A stretch of DNA of 64,000 nt. It comes from Aphanomyces cochlioides (taxonomy: Eukaryota; Oomycota; Saprolegniomycetes; Saprolegniales; Verrucalvaceae). Positions 20,741 to 31,727 of this stretch are shown piece after piece. A program made the position numbers and the translations under genes. How positions within the stretch are numbered: position 1 is the stretch's first letter; each line of letters opens with the position of its first letter. The notes beneath the pieces are model-generated. The model ran no database searches, was not told the DNA's origin, and worked only from the letters and a program-made list of their open reading frames with translations. The DNA is taken from contig JAHQRK010000013.1 in assembly GCA_019828595.1 (NCBI GenBank), positions 62,001 through 126,000 on the forward strand, read 5' to 3'.

Positions 20741-21280
20741 TCATACTCCATATATTATAGGCGACAACAGTGTATCGCTCGATGAACTGTCTGTCATGTC
20801 ATCGCTGAGGAGGTTTGCGATGGACATTTTGGACGTCGCTGCTTGGATCAAGTCGGTCGGATCGACTTGGCAGGACATGCTTTTGGGGGCGACGAGGCGT
20901 TTCTCTTGCAAGTGTTTATGGCAAAGTCCTTGTTGTCTTCCATGCTTGGTGCAACCAAGTACTTTGCAAGCACGCCCACCGCCATGTCGGACGCATTTTC
21001 CACGGGCGTGGGCTTGTTTCTCGCAGCCAGGCTCTGTACATGCTTTCTTGAGGTCCAGGTGTGTATGGCGGGCGCAATACTTGCCCAAGCGTCGACTCAA
21101 CGAGCAGCTTTCGTGGTGGCATTTGGAGCGTCCTCCGTGGCGAACACAAAGCTGGCGGGCATACACTTGGTTGGTGCAGTTGGCCACGACGCAACGCGAT
21201 CGTTTGCGGTGGAAGTGGCATTTCCAAGACCCAGGCTTGACCGCATTCTCGCAGTCTCCAAAGAAACATTTCATCGTCAT
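20741..21280 (-). CDS. WRKY19-like zinc-repeat protein
   Basis: 179 residues from ATG 21280 (MTMKCFFGDC); the ATG at 21274 is the other option. Five complete C-x4-C-x9-10-C-x2-H repeats. The tail carries SCQVDPTDLIQAATSKMSIA and NLLSDDMTDSSSSDTLLSP, then IIYGV. Same subfamily as 32364-32903, with which it shares the IIYGV end and flanks. TCATTTTGCC lies upstream of the start. The frame is open 18 codons further upstream, but no paralogue supports that. Confidence 0.88.
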   Translation of the reverse strand: MTMKCFFGDCENAVKPGSWKCHFHRKRSRCVVANCTNQVYARQLCVRHGGRSKCHHESCSLSRRLGKYCARHTHLDLKKACTEPGCEKQAHARGKCVRHGGGRACKVLGCTKHGRQQGLCHKHLQEKRLVAPKSMSCQVDPTDLIQAATSKMSIANLLSDDMTDSSSSDTLLSPIIYGV

Positions 21281-21999
21281 CGCAAATGGCAAAATGAGCA
21301 CCAGTGCATCATAAACGAGACAAAGTTCCCGCAAGAACGACGGTCAACGTGCAGTACAGTCTAGCTCTCACTTGGGTGCGTCATACCCGTCTGTTTTCTA
21401 CACTGACCCCAGTGGTCAGCATATCGTTGAGGGCCGGCTGCACCCTTTGTTTCCCCGAGACAGGATGGGTAAAGATCACCGAGGAAGCGATTGTGTGGGT
21501 GGTCATGTTCGCAATCCGTAGCTTGGATGTGGACCAGGCCAGGGAGCACCCAACTTTAAGCAAGATGACGATCCCGTCGACAGAAACGAAGTAATGGTTG
21601 CTGCACGATGTGAATGTGCACTCGAAGGAACAATCGAGAGACAAAGATGACACAAAGAGAGGACTCATATGACTCATGTCGCCAGCGCTGTAGACAGATG
21701 GCCACACAATTTGCTACAAATGCGACGGAGCGCTAAACGTGTAAGTAGGACGCAACGACTTGAATCAACCATGGGGCGAGTCGTGGGCTGGTCGTTTCAA
21801 AGACTTAAAAGGCTAGCTCTTCTGGGAAACGAGCAGGGCGAGCAAGAGTCCGACTACCCGCATTTCAAGTCCAGGTCGATATCCAGGGTGCTTGGCTCCC
21901 TGAAGCGCGGGATACAGCATACTTTCACTCATTACAATAGGCGTTAGGGAGGCTACGATAGCTCAAAGCGGGACTTCCAAACAGTTCTTTAGTGTGCGG
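21281..21999. other. duplicated 5' flank, no gene
   Basis: 21433-21520 is the reverse complement of blocks in the 5' flanks of 32364 and 47437 (TTTACCCATCTTGTCT-type sequence and neighbours). Nothing coding recognised. Confidence 0.45.
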
Positions 22000-22515
22000 T
22001 CAAAATCTATATTCTTGTTGGACTTCGTTGAGGAGGTTTCCTATTGACATCTTGGTCGGAGCTGTGTTGTTGATGGAGACGGGAGGTTCGACTTCGAACG
22101 ACTTTGCTCTTGCTGCGATGTGTCGGCCTCCAAATGCCTCTTGGTAATGGCGATGGCAATACCCGCGCTGTCGTCCATGCTTTAGACAATGCGGAATTTT
22201 GCAAGTTCTTCCGCCGCCATGACGGACGCATTTCCCCCGAGCATGGGCTTGTTTATCACAACCGGGCTCTGTGCATGCCTTCTTGAGATCGAGATGCGTA
22301 TGGCGAGCGCAGTAATTGCCCATGCGTCGGTTCAGCGTGCAGTTTTCAAAGCGGCATTTGGAGCGACCTCCATGGCGCACGCAGAGCTGTCGAGCATAGA
22401 CTTGGTTGGCGCAGTTGACGACAAGGCATCGCGATCGCTTGCGGTGGAAGTGGCATTTCCAAGACCCAAGCTGGACATCGTTGTCGCAGTCGGTGAAGAA
22501 GCACTTGGCCTGCAT
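22000..22515 (-). CDS. WRKY19-like zinc-repeat protein
   Basis: 171 residues, ATG 22515 (MQAKCFFTDCDNDVQLGSW). All five zinc repeats intact. After KHGRQRGYCHRHY comes a tail with SFEVEPPVSINNTAPTKMSI and GNLLNEVQQEYRF, so the C terminus is cut shorter than in relatives and lacks the AWTEGPFGIPI end. Left member of a divergent pair whose right member (24600) is dead. The start codon region lies inside the 655-bp identical block 22488-23142. Confidence 0.88.
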   Translation of the reverse strand: MQAKCFFTDCDNDVQLGSWKCHFHRKRSRCLVVNCANQVYARQLCVRHGGRSKCRFENCTLNRRMGNYCARHTHLDLKKACTEPGCDKQAHARGKCVRHGGGRTCKIPHCLKHGRQRGYCHRHYQEAFGGRHIAARAKSFEVEPPVSINNTAPTKMSIGNLLNEVQQEYRF

Positions 22516-23142
22516 CGCGAATAGGAAAATGACCCTTGGGGATCCACCCCAAGACCAGAGCGCACATACAGGATGACTCTTGACATTAGTTCATCCACGT
22601 GGGTGCGTTTGAACCTTGTGTTCAGTCGCAAGGATGTGCCTTCGGCCAGGTTGCAACGGTTTGAAATCCCAAACTCCACCGCGAGACAGTGGCGACAACC
22701 ATGGTCCAACGCTCGAGATCGATGGATCCAACATCGATTCTCTGTGTCGACGGAGGCGTGAACTTGCCAAATTGACGTTTTAGCTGCTCTTCTAGCGCTC
22801 TTTGATCTCTCCCTGGGTCAAATGACTCACTTGGACGACACGCATCCCGCAAGAGTACTGAGGTTTCGATACACACCCACACCCACACGAGTCCACAAGC
22901 AGGTTGCAGTCTTTCGTCGTGAGAGATGGCACCCTTCTCCTCCCAAAGAGACAACCGAGATGCGGGCGGCCTTGCTCTTCCCCCTCGACTCATTCTTACT
23001 CGAGCAACTCCATGACTGCCTTGTAAGCTCCACACAGCCGCCTAGGATGTCGTGCGTTCTTTCATCTTTCGAGGTGCTTCTACTGCGAATGGATGGAGAC
23101 ATCCAAAGTGAAGCTCTGTCTGTCTATTGTGCTGGATATATC
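22488..23142 (+). repeat. 655-bp block, identical copy 1
   Basis: Aligned at constant offset 2963 with 25451-26105. Every long frame in it (such as 62-codon 22573-22761 and 137-codon 22622-23035) has an identical twin, so the copies look 100% identical, while the sequences on both sides are clearly diverged with indels. Covers the first nine codons and promoter of the WRKY19-like gene at 22515. Confidence 0.9.
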
Positions 23143-24599
23143 TAGTGTCATCGATGTAATAATGTTCCTCTCGAGTGCACTGTTGTTTCCATCCAGATTG
23201 GAATTTTCCAAGCCCTGCAATGAGCTGTTGGTAGCGTTACCATGGCAGCTTCGAAGCCAAGCTGGGTGCGTCCGTCCGCAAGATGGCAATGTGATACGGA
23301 GTCCATATGAATATGTTGCATCAATGCGATATGAATAGCGTGATGAAAAATTCGTCGCCATCAATTTCTTCCTTCAATATGCATCGCCAACACGATCCTG
23401 TTGGCATGGCGGCATTCCTCCATTTCACTGTCAATGAAATTAGACTTGAAAAGAAGACTCTAAAAGCGAAATGCTTGTACTGCACCAATGTTGACCAAGT
23501 TTACTATGCAAGCTGTCCATGTCGACGAGGCCGCAAGTTTTACCTGACTCGTCGTGGAACACTTCTGCAGGAACTAGCGAAGGTTGCACACGCGTCAATG
23601 GAAAATACACCTCATGAGAGAGTGCTAAAAGGCGATCATGTTGATGATGATGGTTAGAATTCGCTTTAAGCAGACGGGCTCGACACTTCATGATGTGGTT
23701 ATAAAAGGAAGGTGGATCTGGATATTACACTTGACTATTGTATACCATAATGAATTTCATATGGATTATTATCCAATAGAAATGATGCGAATGATCGCGG
23801 AACAAACCAATTATCCGGATAACTCATTTAAAGTATAGATTTGTAAAAAAGAATAGGATTACCTTTTGCATCCACGCTTTTTGACTCTTTTCATTCACTG
23901 CTCTCTCGATGCAACTCTACAACCGACTGGAGCACTGTCGCAATGTCCATGAATAGCTGTATCTATCGATGCAACGCTTCACGTGGTCTTGCACGCAGCA
24001 GCCGTTTGTTCTCCTCGAACGTAACCACGCAAGAAAGTTCCTAGTCAAGGAAGCTTCTCGCAAGATGCTCCCGTGAAGAATACGTGGCTGTATTCACTGG
24101 TTCGGATCGATTCAAGCCTTGGCATTGCTTCTGTGGGGCTCAGACAGTCCGTCAACGTAAACTGCAGACTTGCGACTTGAAAGGTACATGACGGAGCAGC
24201 CCGACAATCGTGATGGCATCTCTTCACGACAGGAGGGCCACGGTTCCCCGCATATATTGTCGAGAATTCCCAAGGCAACGCAATGCCATTAAAGGTGTCG
24301 TTCTCGTGAAGCGGTCATTGCTTGTCGTACCACCGGAATTCAATTCTTCCCGACGGGGTGTGCACGGAATCTATCGCCTCCATCGACCATGCCACCATGG
24401 AGCAGATTCCACTCGGTTTCCATGCCGGTGGTGCATCCAAGCACTCATCGATACATCAGTGGAGCACATGAAAGGAACGACTCTACTTGAAAATTTGCGA
24501 GGGGACGACTCGCAACAGATTCCAACTGCCTTGTACTAGTAGTGCGCAAGAGACGACAGAACAATCAGCAACAGAGCAGCTCATTTGCACATTCCATCT
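23143..24599. other. diverged part of duplicated block, no gene
   Basis: Homologous but diverged from 26106-27266, with shared runs such as GGCAATGTGATACGGA and CGATCCT-TTGGCATGGC. The 117-codon frame 23307-23657 has no recognised domain and is not conserved as a frame in the other copy. Confidence 0.45.
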
Positions 24600-24930
24600 A
24601 TGGCGACCAAGTGTTTCTTTAACGACTAAGTCTTATGAAAACACCACGGCTTCGGGGAGTTGGAAGTGCCGCCTTCGTATTGCACATGCTCCTTGTCGCA
24701 CAGACAAATTTCATCAAAACTCAAATATCAGAGGGAAATCGCAATCATTCCAGTGCGAAACTGTCTTCTTTTGAGTGGCTGCAGTCCAATTTCAACGCCT
24801 CCATGGGCTACGAATGCACCGCACAACCAAATGTAACAACCGAGCGCCTCTACGAACGACGACGAATGATCTGTCCCGTGGAGATTTGGGCGGCACGTCG
24901 ACTTCTCACTTCTGGCTCTTGTTGTTCATC
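24600..24930 (+). pseudogene. WRKY19-like pseudogene (right member of pair 1)
   Basis: Begins ATG at 24600 as MATKCFFND then a TAA, exactly where the intact homologue 27267 reads MATKCFFNDCEN. Later blocks (GGCTTCGGGGAGTTGGAAGT) match but are scrambled by indels. The 5' flank 24430-24600 matches 27113-27266. Confidence 0.75.
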
Positions 24931-25379
24931 GTGACTTACGCCGACGTTGATGGGCGCACAGACGAATTACCTCTTCGAAATTGTACACCGACGACTACGT
25001 TCACCAAGTCGGAGGCTATCTGCGGGCCTTTTGTCTACTTGATCGGTTAACTGGCTGTAGCCAAGCCATCAGTCGACCCCGAGCTACTGGTATAAATTAA
25101 ACGAGCTGAAAGAGTGAGGGGAACTTGTCAGGGACTCAATGTGTGTTTGGTACTCTTTGTCATCATGTAGCCACGGCTGATTGTTCCGTGGGATAATGCG
25201 CACGACATCGGAGTGCAGAATCCATCAATTCCACTCACCATGCGGCTCAACAGGCGGTCGTTGTCCTCCCAAACTGCACGCGTGCAAGAAATTTCCCGAG
25301 TAATTGAGGTTCCACGTAGTATTTGATGGAGAATGCAATTCCAAACAAGATACAAACAGTTGAAGGCGTCAAGAGTTCT

Positions 25380-25478
25380 CTAGTTTTGAGGAATGGGATT
25401 GCCGAATGACCCTTCCGTCCACACAATCTCTGGTGCGGGCACCAAGACCCAGTCGGTGAAGAAGCACTTGGCCTGCAT
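25380..25478 (-). pseudogene. WRKY19-like mini-frame after internal deletion
   Basis: Reads MQAKCFFTDW, then VLVPAPEIVWTEG, SFGNPIPQN and stop: 32 codons. The first nine codons are those of 22515 and the rest is the 3' end of a 28813-type gene (which ends PAPENAWTEGPFGIPIPQN). About 450 bp with all zinc repeats are gone, yet start, stop and frame are kept. Promoter is identical to that of 22515. Probably non-functional. Confidence 0.85.
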
Positions 25479-26105
25479 CGCGAATAGGAAAATGACCCTT
25501 GGGGATCCACCCCAAGACCAGAGCGCACATACAGGATGACTCTTGACATTAGTTCATCCACGTGGGTGCGTTTGAACCTTGTGTTCAGTCGCAAGGATGT
25601 GCCTTCGGCCAGGTTGCAACGGTTTGAAATCCCAAACTCCACCGCGAGACAGTGGCGACAACCATGGTCCAACGCTCGAGATCGATGGATCCAACATCGA
25701 TTCTCTGTGTCGACGGAGGCGTGAACTTGCCAAATTGACGTTTTAGCTGCTCTTCTAGCGCTCTTTGATCTCTCCCTGGGTCAAATGACTCACTTGGACG
25801 ACACGCATCCCGCAAGAGTACTGAGGTTTCGATACACACCCACACCCACACGAGTCCACAAGCAGGTTGCAGTCTTTCGTCGTGAGAGATGGCACCCTTC
25901 TCCTCCCAAAGAGACAACCGAGATGCGGGCGGCCTTGCTCTTCCCCCTCGACTCATTCTTACTCGAGCAACTCCATGACTGCCTTGTAAGCTCCACACAG
26001 CCGCCTAGGATGTCGTGCGTTCTTTCATCTTTCGAGGTGCTTCTACTGCGAATGGATGGAGACATCCAAAGTGAAGCTCTGTCTGTCTATTGTGCTGGAT
26101 ATATC
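25451..26105 (+). repeat. 655-bp block, identical copy 2
   Basis: Twin of 22488-23142, same orientation. Identity starts right at the deletion junction of the mini-frame and ends at GCTGGATATATC. Confidence 0.9.
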
Positions 26106-27266
26106 AAATATCGAGTGCGCTGTTGTTTGGAATTTTCCACCACTTCCACGACCTGTTTGTTGCATTACATGAGTTGGGTGCGTCCAAACTTGCCCATGGC
26201 GTCCCACGCTCTTTGACTCTGTGGTTGTTGTCGAAGACAACCAACTCGCTCTCTCCATGCAACAATTGTTGACACTCCCACCGACGTGTAAGCAGCGGAA
26301 ACGTCCATTTCAATCCTGAAAGACTGTACAAGAGTGTAGAAATGAGTGGTGGCAATGTGATACGGATATGGAGATTGCCATATGAAATTCGTATTCCGAT
26401 ACTTAAATCAAGTATAGAATATCTTGCGATGTTCAACCATCGTGCCATCAATTTCATTCTTCAATTGCATCGTCAACGCGATCCTTTTGGCATGGCTCCT
26501 CCAAGAGATCCTATATGGCTTCATTTCAATCATATGGACCACCTTTTGGAGGATGTAGTAACATGGAATGAAGACGCAAAAGTGGTTTCGCAGCAAGCGG
26601 CAGCACGTGGTTGTCCTCCACAAGTGTAATATCGCAGGAATGTTCCCGGGCAAGAAAGCCAAGTGGCCTTGATGCAAGATGCTCCCGTGAAAAGTCGAGA
26701 TGTTCATCTCCCAAGCCTCTCGACGGACGCTCCAAATCTGTGCAGCAATGGAATACTTTTGTGGGACAAGTTCACAGCGCTCTCGTGGCCTTGACGCTTG
26801 AAACGCTCATCCACGAGCAGCACGACAGTCTTATGAATACACAGTCGATGATTATTCTATCCTCCATGGCGTCAGCGAGTCTCCCGCGAAAGAAATTCCA
26901 TGGCATTCTCGTACCACCAAAGTCTCTCACAGACCATGGACGATAACTTATTGTGGACAGTGCAATCGACAACGACGATCATGCCGTTTCTTCTCGACTG
27001 CGTCTGCTCTTTCAGACGGAACGCTAACATGGAGCATCTTCCACACGGCTTCCTTGACTTTCCCTGGCTTTCCACACCGAATTTGCACCCAAAACAACGC
27101 CATGTGTTGGTTGCACCCATGGATACATCATTGGAGCACATGTTGTTGGACTCATCGGACAAAACAAAATGATAGGATCGACTCGGGACGACTCGCAACA
27201 GATTCCCACTGCCTTGGAGACGACAGAACGATCAGCAACAGAGCAGCTCATTTGCACATTCCATAC
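26106..27266. other. diverged part of duplicated block, no gene
   Basis: Counterpart of 23143-24599. A 95-codon frame at 26342-26629 has no recognised domain. 27113-27266 is the conserved 5' flank of the WRKY19-like gene that follows. Confidence 0.45.
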
Positions 27267-27794
27267 ATGGCGACCAAGTGTTTCTTTAACGACTGTGAAA
27301 ACCCCGCGGCGTCGGGGAGTTGGAAGTGTCGCTTTCATAGCAAACGATCGCGGTGTCTCGTCGCCGACTGCGCCAACCAAGTGTACGCCCGACGGCTCTG
27401 CGTTCGACATGGCGGACGGTCAACCTGCCACCATGAAAACTGCTCGCTCAACCAACGCGTGGGCAAATACTGCTCGCGCCACGCAGTCCCTTCGCTCAAG
27501 AAGATTTGCACGGAGCCTGGCTGTGAGAAACAAGCCCACGCCAGAGGGAAATGCGTCCGACATGGCGGTGGCCGACAGTGCAAAGTCCAAAACTGCTCCA
27601 AGCATGGAAGACAGCGCGGATATTGCTGGAAACATTCCCAACACCAAGTCGGCCACGAGTCTCTCCTGGTGAAACCGACGACTGCATCGTTGGGGAAAAT
27701 GTCGATCGAGCATCTCCTCAGCGATGAACCCCTGAGCATTTCATGGAGTTCTACGCCACTGCCGATGTCATTTCTACTAAATTTAGAGGGCTAA
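27267..27794 (+). CDS. WRKY19-like zinc-repeat protein (right member of pair 2)
   Basis: 175 residues, ATG 27267 (MATKCFFNDCENPAASGSW). Five complete zinc repeats, ending KHGRQRGYCWKHSQH. The tail keeps GKMSIEHLLSDEPLS, then a hydrophobic end (LPMSFLLNLEG) unlike the other copies. The frame is open upstream to 27054, but the start chosen is the one aligned in all paralogues, with a TCATTTGCAC initiator-like motif 17 nt upstream. Its tandem counterpart at 24600 is dead, whereas its left partner is reduced to the mini-frame at 25380. Confidence 0.88.
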   Translation: MATKCFFNDCENPAASGSWKCRFHSKRSRCLVADCANQVYARRLCVRHGGRSTCHHENCSLNQRVGKYCSRHAVPSLKKICTEPGCEKQAHARGKCVRHGGGRQCKVQNCSKHGRQRGYCWKHSQHQVGHESLLVKPTTASLGKMSIEHLLSDEPLSISWSSTPLPMSFLLNLEG

Positions 27795-28812
27795 AAAAAC
27801 TGTTGGGTCGATCTAATGACGTTCTATTTGCCCGTTGTAAGATTGCACAAGGGGGAAGCCGCAAGGAGCGCAGTGCAAAACTCCGCTATAAATTGTTGTC
27901 TTGCGTCACTTGGCGGTGAAAGCTCAACGCCTCGATGCGGAGCTTCCCCCCCCCCTCTAGATATACCCAGCACGAAAGCTATTGAATGATTTATGCCGTG
28001 GAAAATTCTGTGCGTACAACTTGGACCACACATCGACTTGGCCCTCCTGCTGGGTTGTTGTTCAAGTTACATCGTGGTTGACACACAGGTCGCGTGGATG
28101 AGAAAAAGATGATCTGGGTCGAGGTTTCTGCTCTTCGAATGCAGCCACCTACTTGGGTAGCTCAAAGAAGCTCCTGGGTGACAAGCTCACGAATTGCATG
28201 CCTTTTGCCACGTCAAAACTATGCTTCCGACATCATAAGCGTCGAGTTAAGACTTACTTTCCAACGGATTACCCCGTGGCCTATGTCATTCACGTACAGT
28301 AGTTGTAGCTGAGAACACAGCCATGGTTTTACGTTCGCCTAGCCGACATATGGGCTATGGTAAACTCGACTTTTGCCTTCTTCACTAGCTCGTACTCAAG
28401 GCAGTAGTCGTCTCAAATCTCACAGGAAGTGCTGCCGGTGGATAGCTTGCAAGGTTTGATGTCTTGGTAAAATGAGGAGAGCTCGTCGTTTGCTTGCCCC
28501 AATACGCATTTGGTCGACTTTGTCATCATGTAGCCACGTCGAGAGACTGCTGGAATGGGTTGATTCAAACGGCATCTGGGTGAAACCAGCTATTCTGTTC
28601 CCCATGCAGCTCGACAGACGGCAATTGAGCTCCCAAGCTGCATCGGTGCTAGAAGTTTCCCCTTCGTCTCAATAATCTGCGCAGGTTTGTTGCGCTTGGA
28701 GGTCGTCAGAGAGGACACGAAAGGCGCGATTTCAAAAGCAAGCCCACGGACACTCAATTGTCGAAAATGCAATTCAAACAAGGTACAAACAATTGAAGAC
28801 GTTAAGAATTCT
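27795..28812. other. no recognisable gene
   Basis: Short overlapping frames only. The end of the stretch (28590-28812) resembles 25300-25400, the shared 3' flank of 28813-type genes. Confidence 0.4.
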
Positions 28813-29361
28813 CTAGTTTTGTGGAATTGGAATGCCGAAAGGCCCTTCCGTCCACGCGTTCTCTGGCGCGGGCATTTCATCGTTGAGGAGGTTTCCAATC
28901 GACATCTTGGCCGTCGCGGCGTTGATTAATACTGTCGGGTCAACTTCATCGGACTTTCGTCGTGTTGTGATGACGCCGAATGTGTCTTGATAGTGTTTGT
29001 GGCAATACCCGCGCTGTCTTCCATGTTTCGAGCAGCTTGGTACTTTGCAGCAGTGGCCGCCGCCATGGCGGACGCATTTTCCTCGAGCGTGGGCTTGTTT
29101 ATCACAGTCCGGCTCGGTGCATGTCTTCTTGACGTCCAAGTGAGAATGGCGGGCGCAATAGTTGCCAATGCGGCGATTCAACGAACAGTTTTCGTGGCGG
29201 CATTGGGAGCGACCTCCATGACGAACACAGAGGTGTCGGGCGTAGACTTGGTTGGCGCAGTTGACGACGAGGCATCGCGATCGCTTGCGGTGGAAGTGGC
29301 ATTTCCAAGACCCTGGCTGGACCGCGTTATCACAGTCGGCAAAGAAACATTTCGTATCCAT
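28813..29361 (-). CDS. WRKY19-like zinc-repeat protein
   Basis: 182 residues, ATG 29361 (MDTKCFFADCDNAVQPGSW). Five intact repeats, including a spacer of DVKKTCTEPDCDKQAHA. The tail has SDEVDPTVLINAATAKMSIG, NLLNDEMPAPENAWTEGPFG and IPIPQN, the full form of the long-tail subfamily. TTCATTTTTAT lies about 20 nt upstream. This gene is the closest source of the 3' end found in the mini-frame at 25380. Confidence 0.88.
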   Translation of the reverse strand: MDTKCFFADCDNAVQPGSWKCHFHRKRSRCLVVNCANQVYARHLCVRHGGRSQCRHENCSLNRRIGNYCARHSHLDVKKTCTEPDCDKQAHARGKCVRHGGGHCCKVPSCSKHGRQRGYCHKHYQDTFGVITTRRKSDEVDPTVLINAATAKMSIGNLLNDEMPAPENAWTEGPFGIPIPQN

Positions 29362-31213
29362 CGGGAATATATAAAAATGAACACTGGGGATCCCATTTGA
29401 CGGGGAGGGACAATCCAATGAGGCAGTCAACAGTTGCTACAACGAAGTCTTGGGTGCGTCTCCGCCTTTGGTGTTACGTACAGTGCGGCTTTTCGGTCGG
29501 GAAATGACTCACGGAGTCGTCGAGGCATCGCAAATCAGCTACATTTGCCGAACTCCGCTTCCCCACTCGAGAAATTGACCATACACAGCATGGAGAGCTG
29601 TTAATAATTGCCACACGTTCATTGTCATCGCAGCCATCTTATGCCATGTGGAATTTATCGCGTTACTTATTCAAACCAAACGCCTCCACATTCACGAGCA
29701 GACCTCCACGACATCCAGGACTGATCGTGAGAATCGTGAGAGTACTTCTGTCCATACACCCAGTGAACCCACTTGAGAACCACATGGCGGCTTGTACGTC
29801 AACCAGGCGACGGCAGCGCCGCACCCATCTTGGTTCAATGTGACTAAGAGCAAGATTACAATTTTTGGAGCTTGGTTTGCATCGTACTAAATACATGCAG
29901 TATTCCAGCTGAAGTGGCAATCAAGAGGGAACTTACAGCTGCGGTTGTCTACAGGTACAAGTGCAAAGTGCACTTTGCAGTACTTTTCCATAGTTCTAGA
30001 GACGTCGATTCGACATTCGATGGACACGACGACGTGGTTTGTGTTGTTATACAGTCTTGCTTGAACTTGCCGACGGTGGTCATCCGTCTCCAAAGCTAGC
30101 AATAGACATGTCGAGGGCGCGCTCCAACTCTTGACCAGTCTTTTTTGGGTGGAGAGAAGGATCATTGATTACTGCGGCTGATCGAGGAAGTTTCTTGGAA
30201 TCGCTATCATGGAGCTGGCTACTTTGCTGTGTTTCGTGAAGCACCGAAAGATGTGTAGATACGCTTTATCGTCAGTCTTCACGAAACAAGTCGGAGCAAG
30301 ACTACTCCTCGCTGCTACTAGTACGCCGTGTATGCTACTAACTGTCTCTCAATCCATCGTCACTACAATTGTTGCACAACGCCAAGGAAGGACAAAGCTT
30401 CACAGAAGCGAATCCAATTGGTCTGGAGATCCAAATTCCTCTTGAATTCCGCGTCTCCCAGCTGTTCATCCAAAGCTAGGTCTCAAACACGATCTCGTTA
30501 GTTCAGGGTGCAGTTTTCCGACGGCCATTTCAAACGACAATATGGTAAAACGCAAAGTCATTGAGTGTACGATCATCTTGCGCAAACCACGACGAGTGAT
30601 CGCGACCACCACCTGATGTAGTTGGATGTTCCCAGCTAGAGATTTCTTTCATGCCACCGGCACGACCACGTTGGCGCATTTCCCTTGTCAATTTTTGTGG
30701 CACGAGTGAGCATCGAATTGGAGCACCCGTGTTAAATGCATCGCTGAAGGACCGAACACACGTTGGGCCATGGAGGAAGGAGAAACGTTTGTGGTGAAGA
30801 CGACACAGCTCACTCCAAACCATTGCTATGGCTACCAGGCTTCATCTGGGCGATTCCACGGCCTTTCATCCAGCCTATCGCCCCTTCCTTGGGAGATTAT
30901 CTTCGATAATATCCCTTTTGATGCTGTTTAGAAACTCTTTGCTCCAATATGCTCAAAAGTTTATCCAAAGCTAAAAAAACCTTACCCGGACTTCAAATGA
31001 ACCTAACTAAACCTAATAAAACCTACAACAACATTACGTCGTATGTCATCGGGGGAGAAGACGAACAAGAGCTACCAAGTCGACATATCGATCGCATCAA
31101 TGTATTTCTACATGGCTCCAAAGTTGTTTGCTTCAATTCTCGACGGCAGTGCGCACAAGAATTGTGGAAATCCAAGTGAAACCTTGTCTCGTCGGAGGGC
31201 GTGAAACTCGACA
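29362..31213. other. long stretch with no recognisable gene
   Basis: Open frames up to 97 codons on both strands, none with a familiar domain. No inverted ends or clear repeats noticed apart from scattered WRKY19-unit flank blocks. Confidence 0.35.
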
Positions 31214-31727
31214 TCATAAGTTGTATATTGATACAAACGGCAATCGGAAGAGCATGGCACCTTGTGAAAAGTCTTCCGTGTACATTCCGTCGTTCAGGAG
31301 GTGCTTTATCGGCCACTTGGCAGTGGTTCCTTGTTCTAGTGGCGGAGTCATTTCGTCGGCTTCCATCTCTGTTGTCATGGGCTTCTTGAGACCAAACCAA
31401 TGGTTTGAACAAAAGCTGCTGAATTGGGCTTGCTTGGTACAGTTTGGCACTTGGCTGGAGCGGCCTCCACCATGCCAGACGCATTTATTTCGGCCGTGGG
31501 CTTGTCTATCGCATGATGGGAGCAATAATTCCCCACACGTTGATTGAACGAGCAGTTTCATGGAGACATTTCGGCCTCCCGCCGTGGCGTACACAAAGGC
31601 GCCGGGCATACACTTGATTCTTGCAATCTGGCTCGAGGCATCGAGAGCGCTTGCTGTGGAAGCAGCATTTCCATGCTCCAGGCGCAACCATGTTGTTACA
31701 GTCATTAAAGAAGCATTTCTCTAGCAT
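31214..31727 (-). pseudogene. WRKY19-like pseudogene
   Basis: ATG 31727, MLEKCFFNDCNNMVAPGAW, repeats 1 and 2 intact. In repeat 3 one A is missing (CATGAAACTGC for CATGAAAACTGC), shifting the frame to an early stop near 31506. The original frame (NCSFNQRVGNYCSHH) continues, then the first half of repeat 4 is deleted and another shift leads to RQAHGRNKCVWHGGGRSSQV and a tail with WPIKHLLNDGM. At least two frameshifts and one deletion. The upstream TTCATTTTC initiator is still present. Confidence 0.85.

Noticed and set aside
20815..21364. Long frames antisense to WRKY19-like genes (78-173 codons; similar ones at 36118, 32052, 38529)
   Set aside because: They are shadows of the real genes caused by the regular Cys/His/Arg codons; they break where the true frame stays open.
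22622..23035. 137-codon frame repeated exactly at 25585-25998
   Set aside because: It lies in the 655-bp identical tract, so identity says nothing about coding; no domain, and it reads opposite a low-complexity region.
27335..27739. 134-codon minus frame over 27267-27794
   Set aside because: Shadow of the intact plus-strand zinc-repeat gene.
30530..30823. 97-codon minus frame with plausible composition
   Set aside because: No recognised domain, no promoter motif, not repeated elsewhere in the window.
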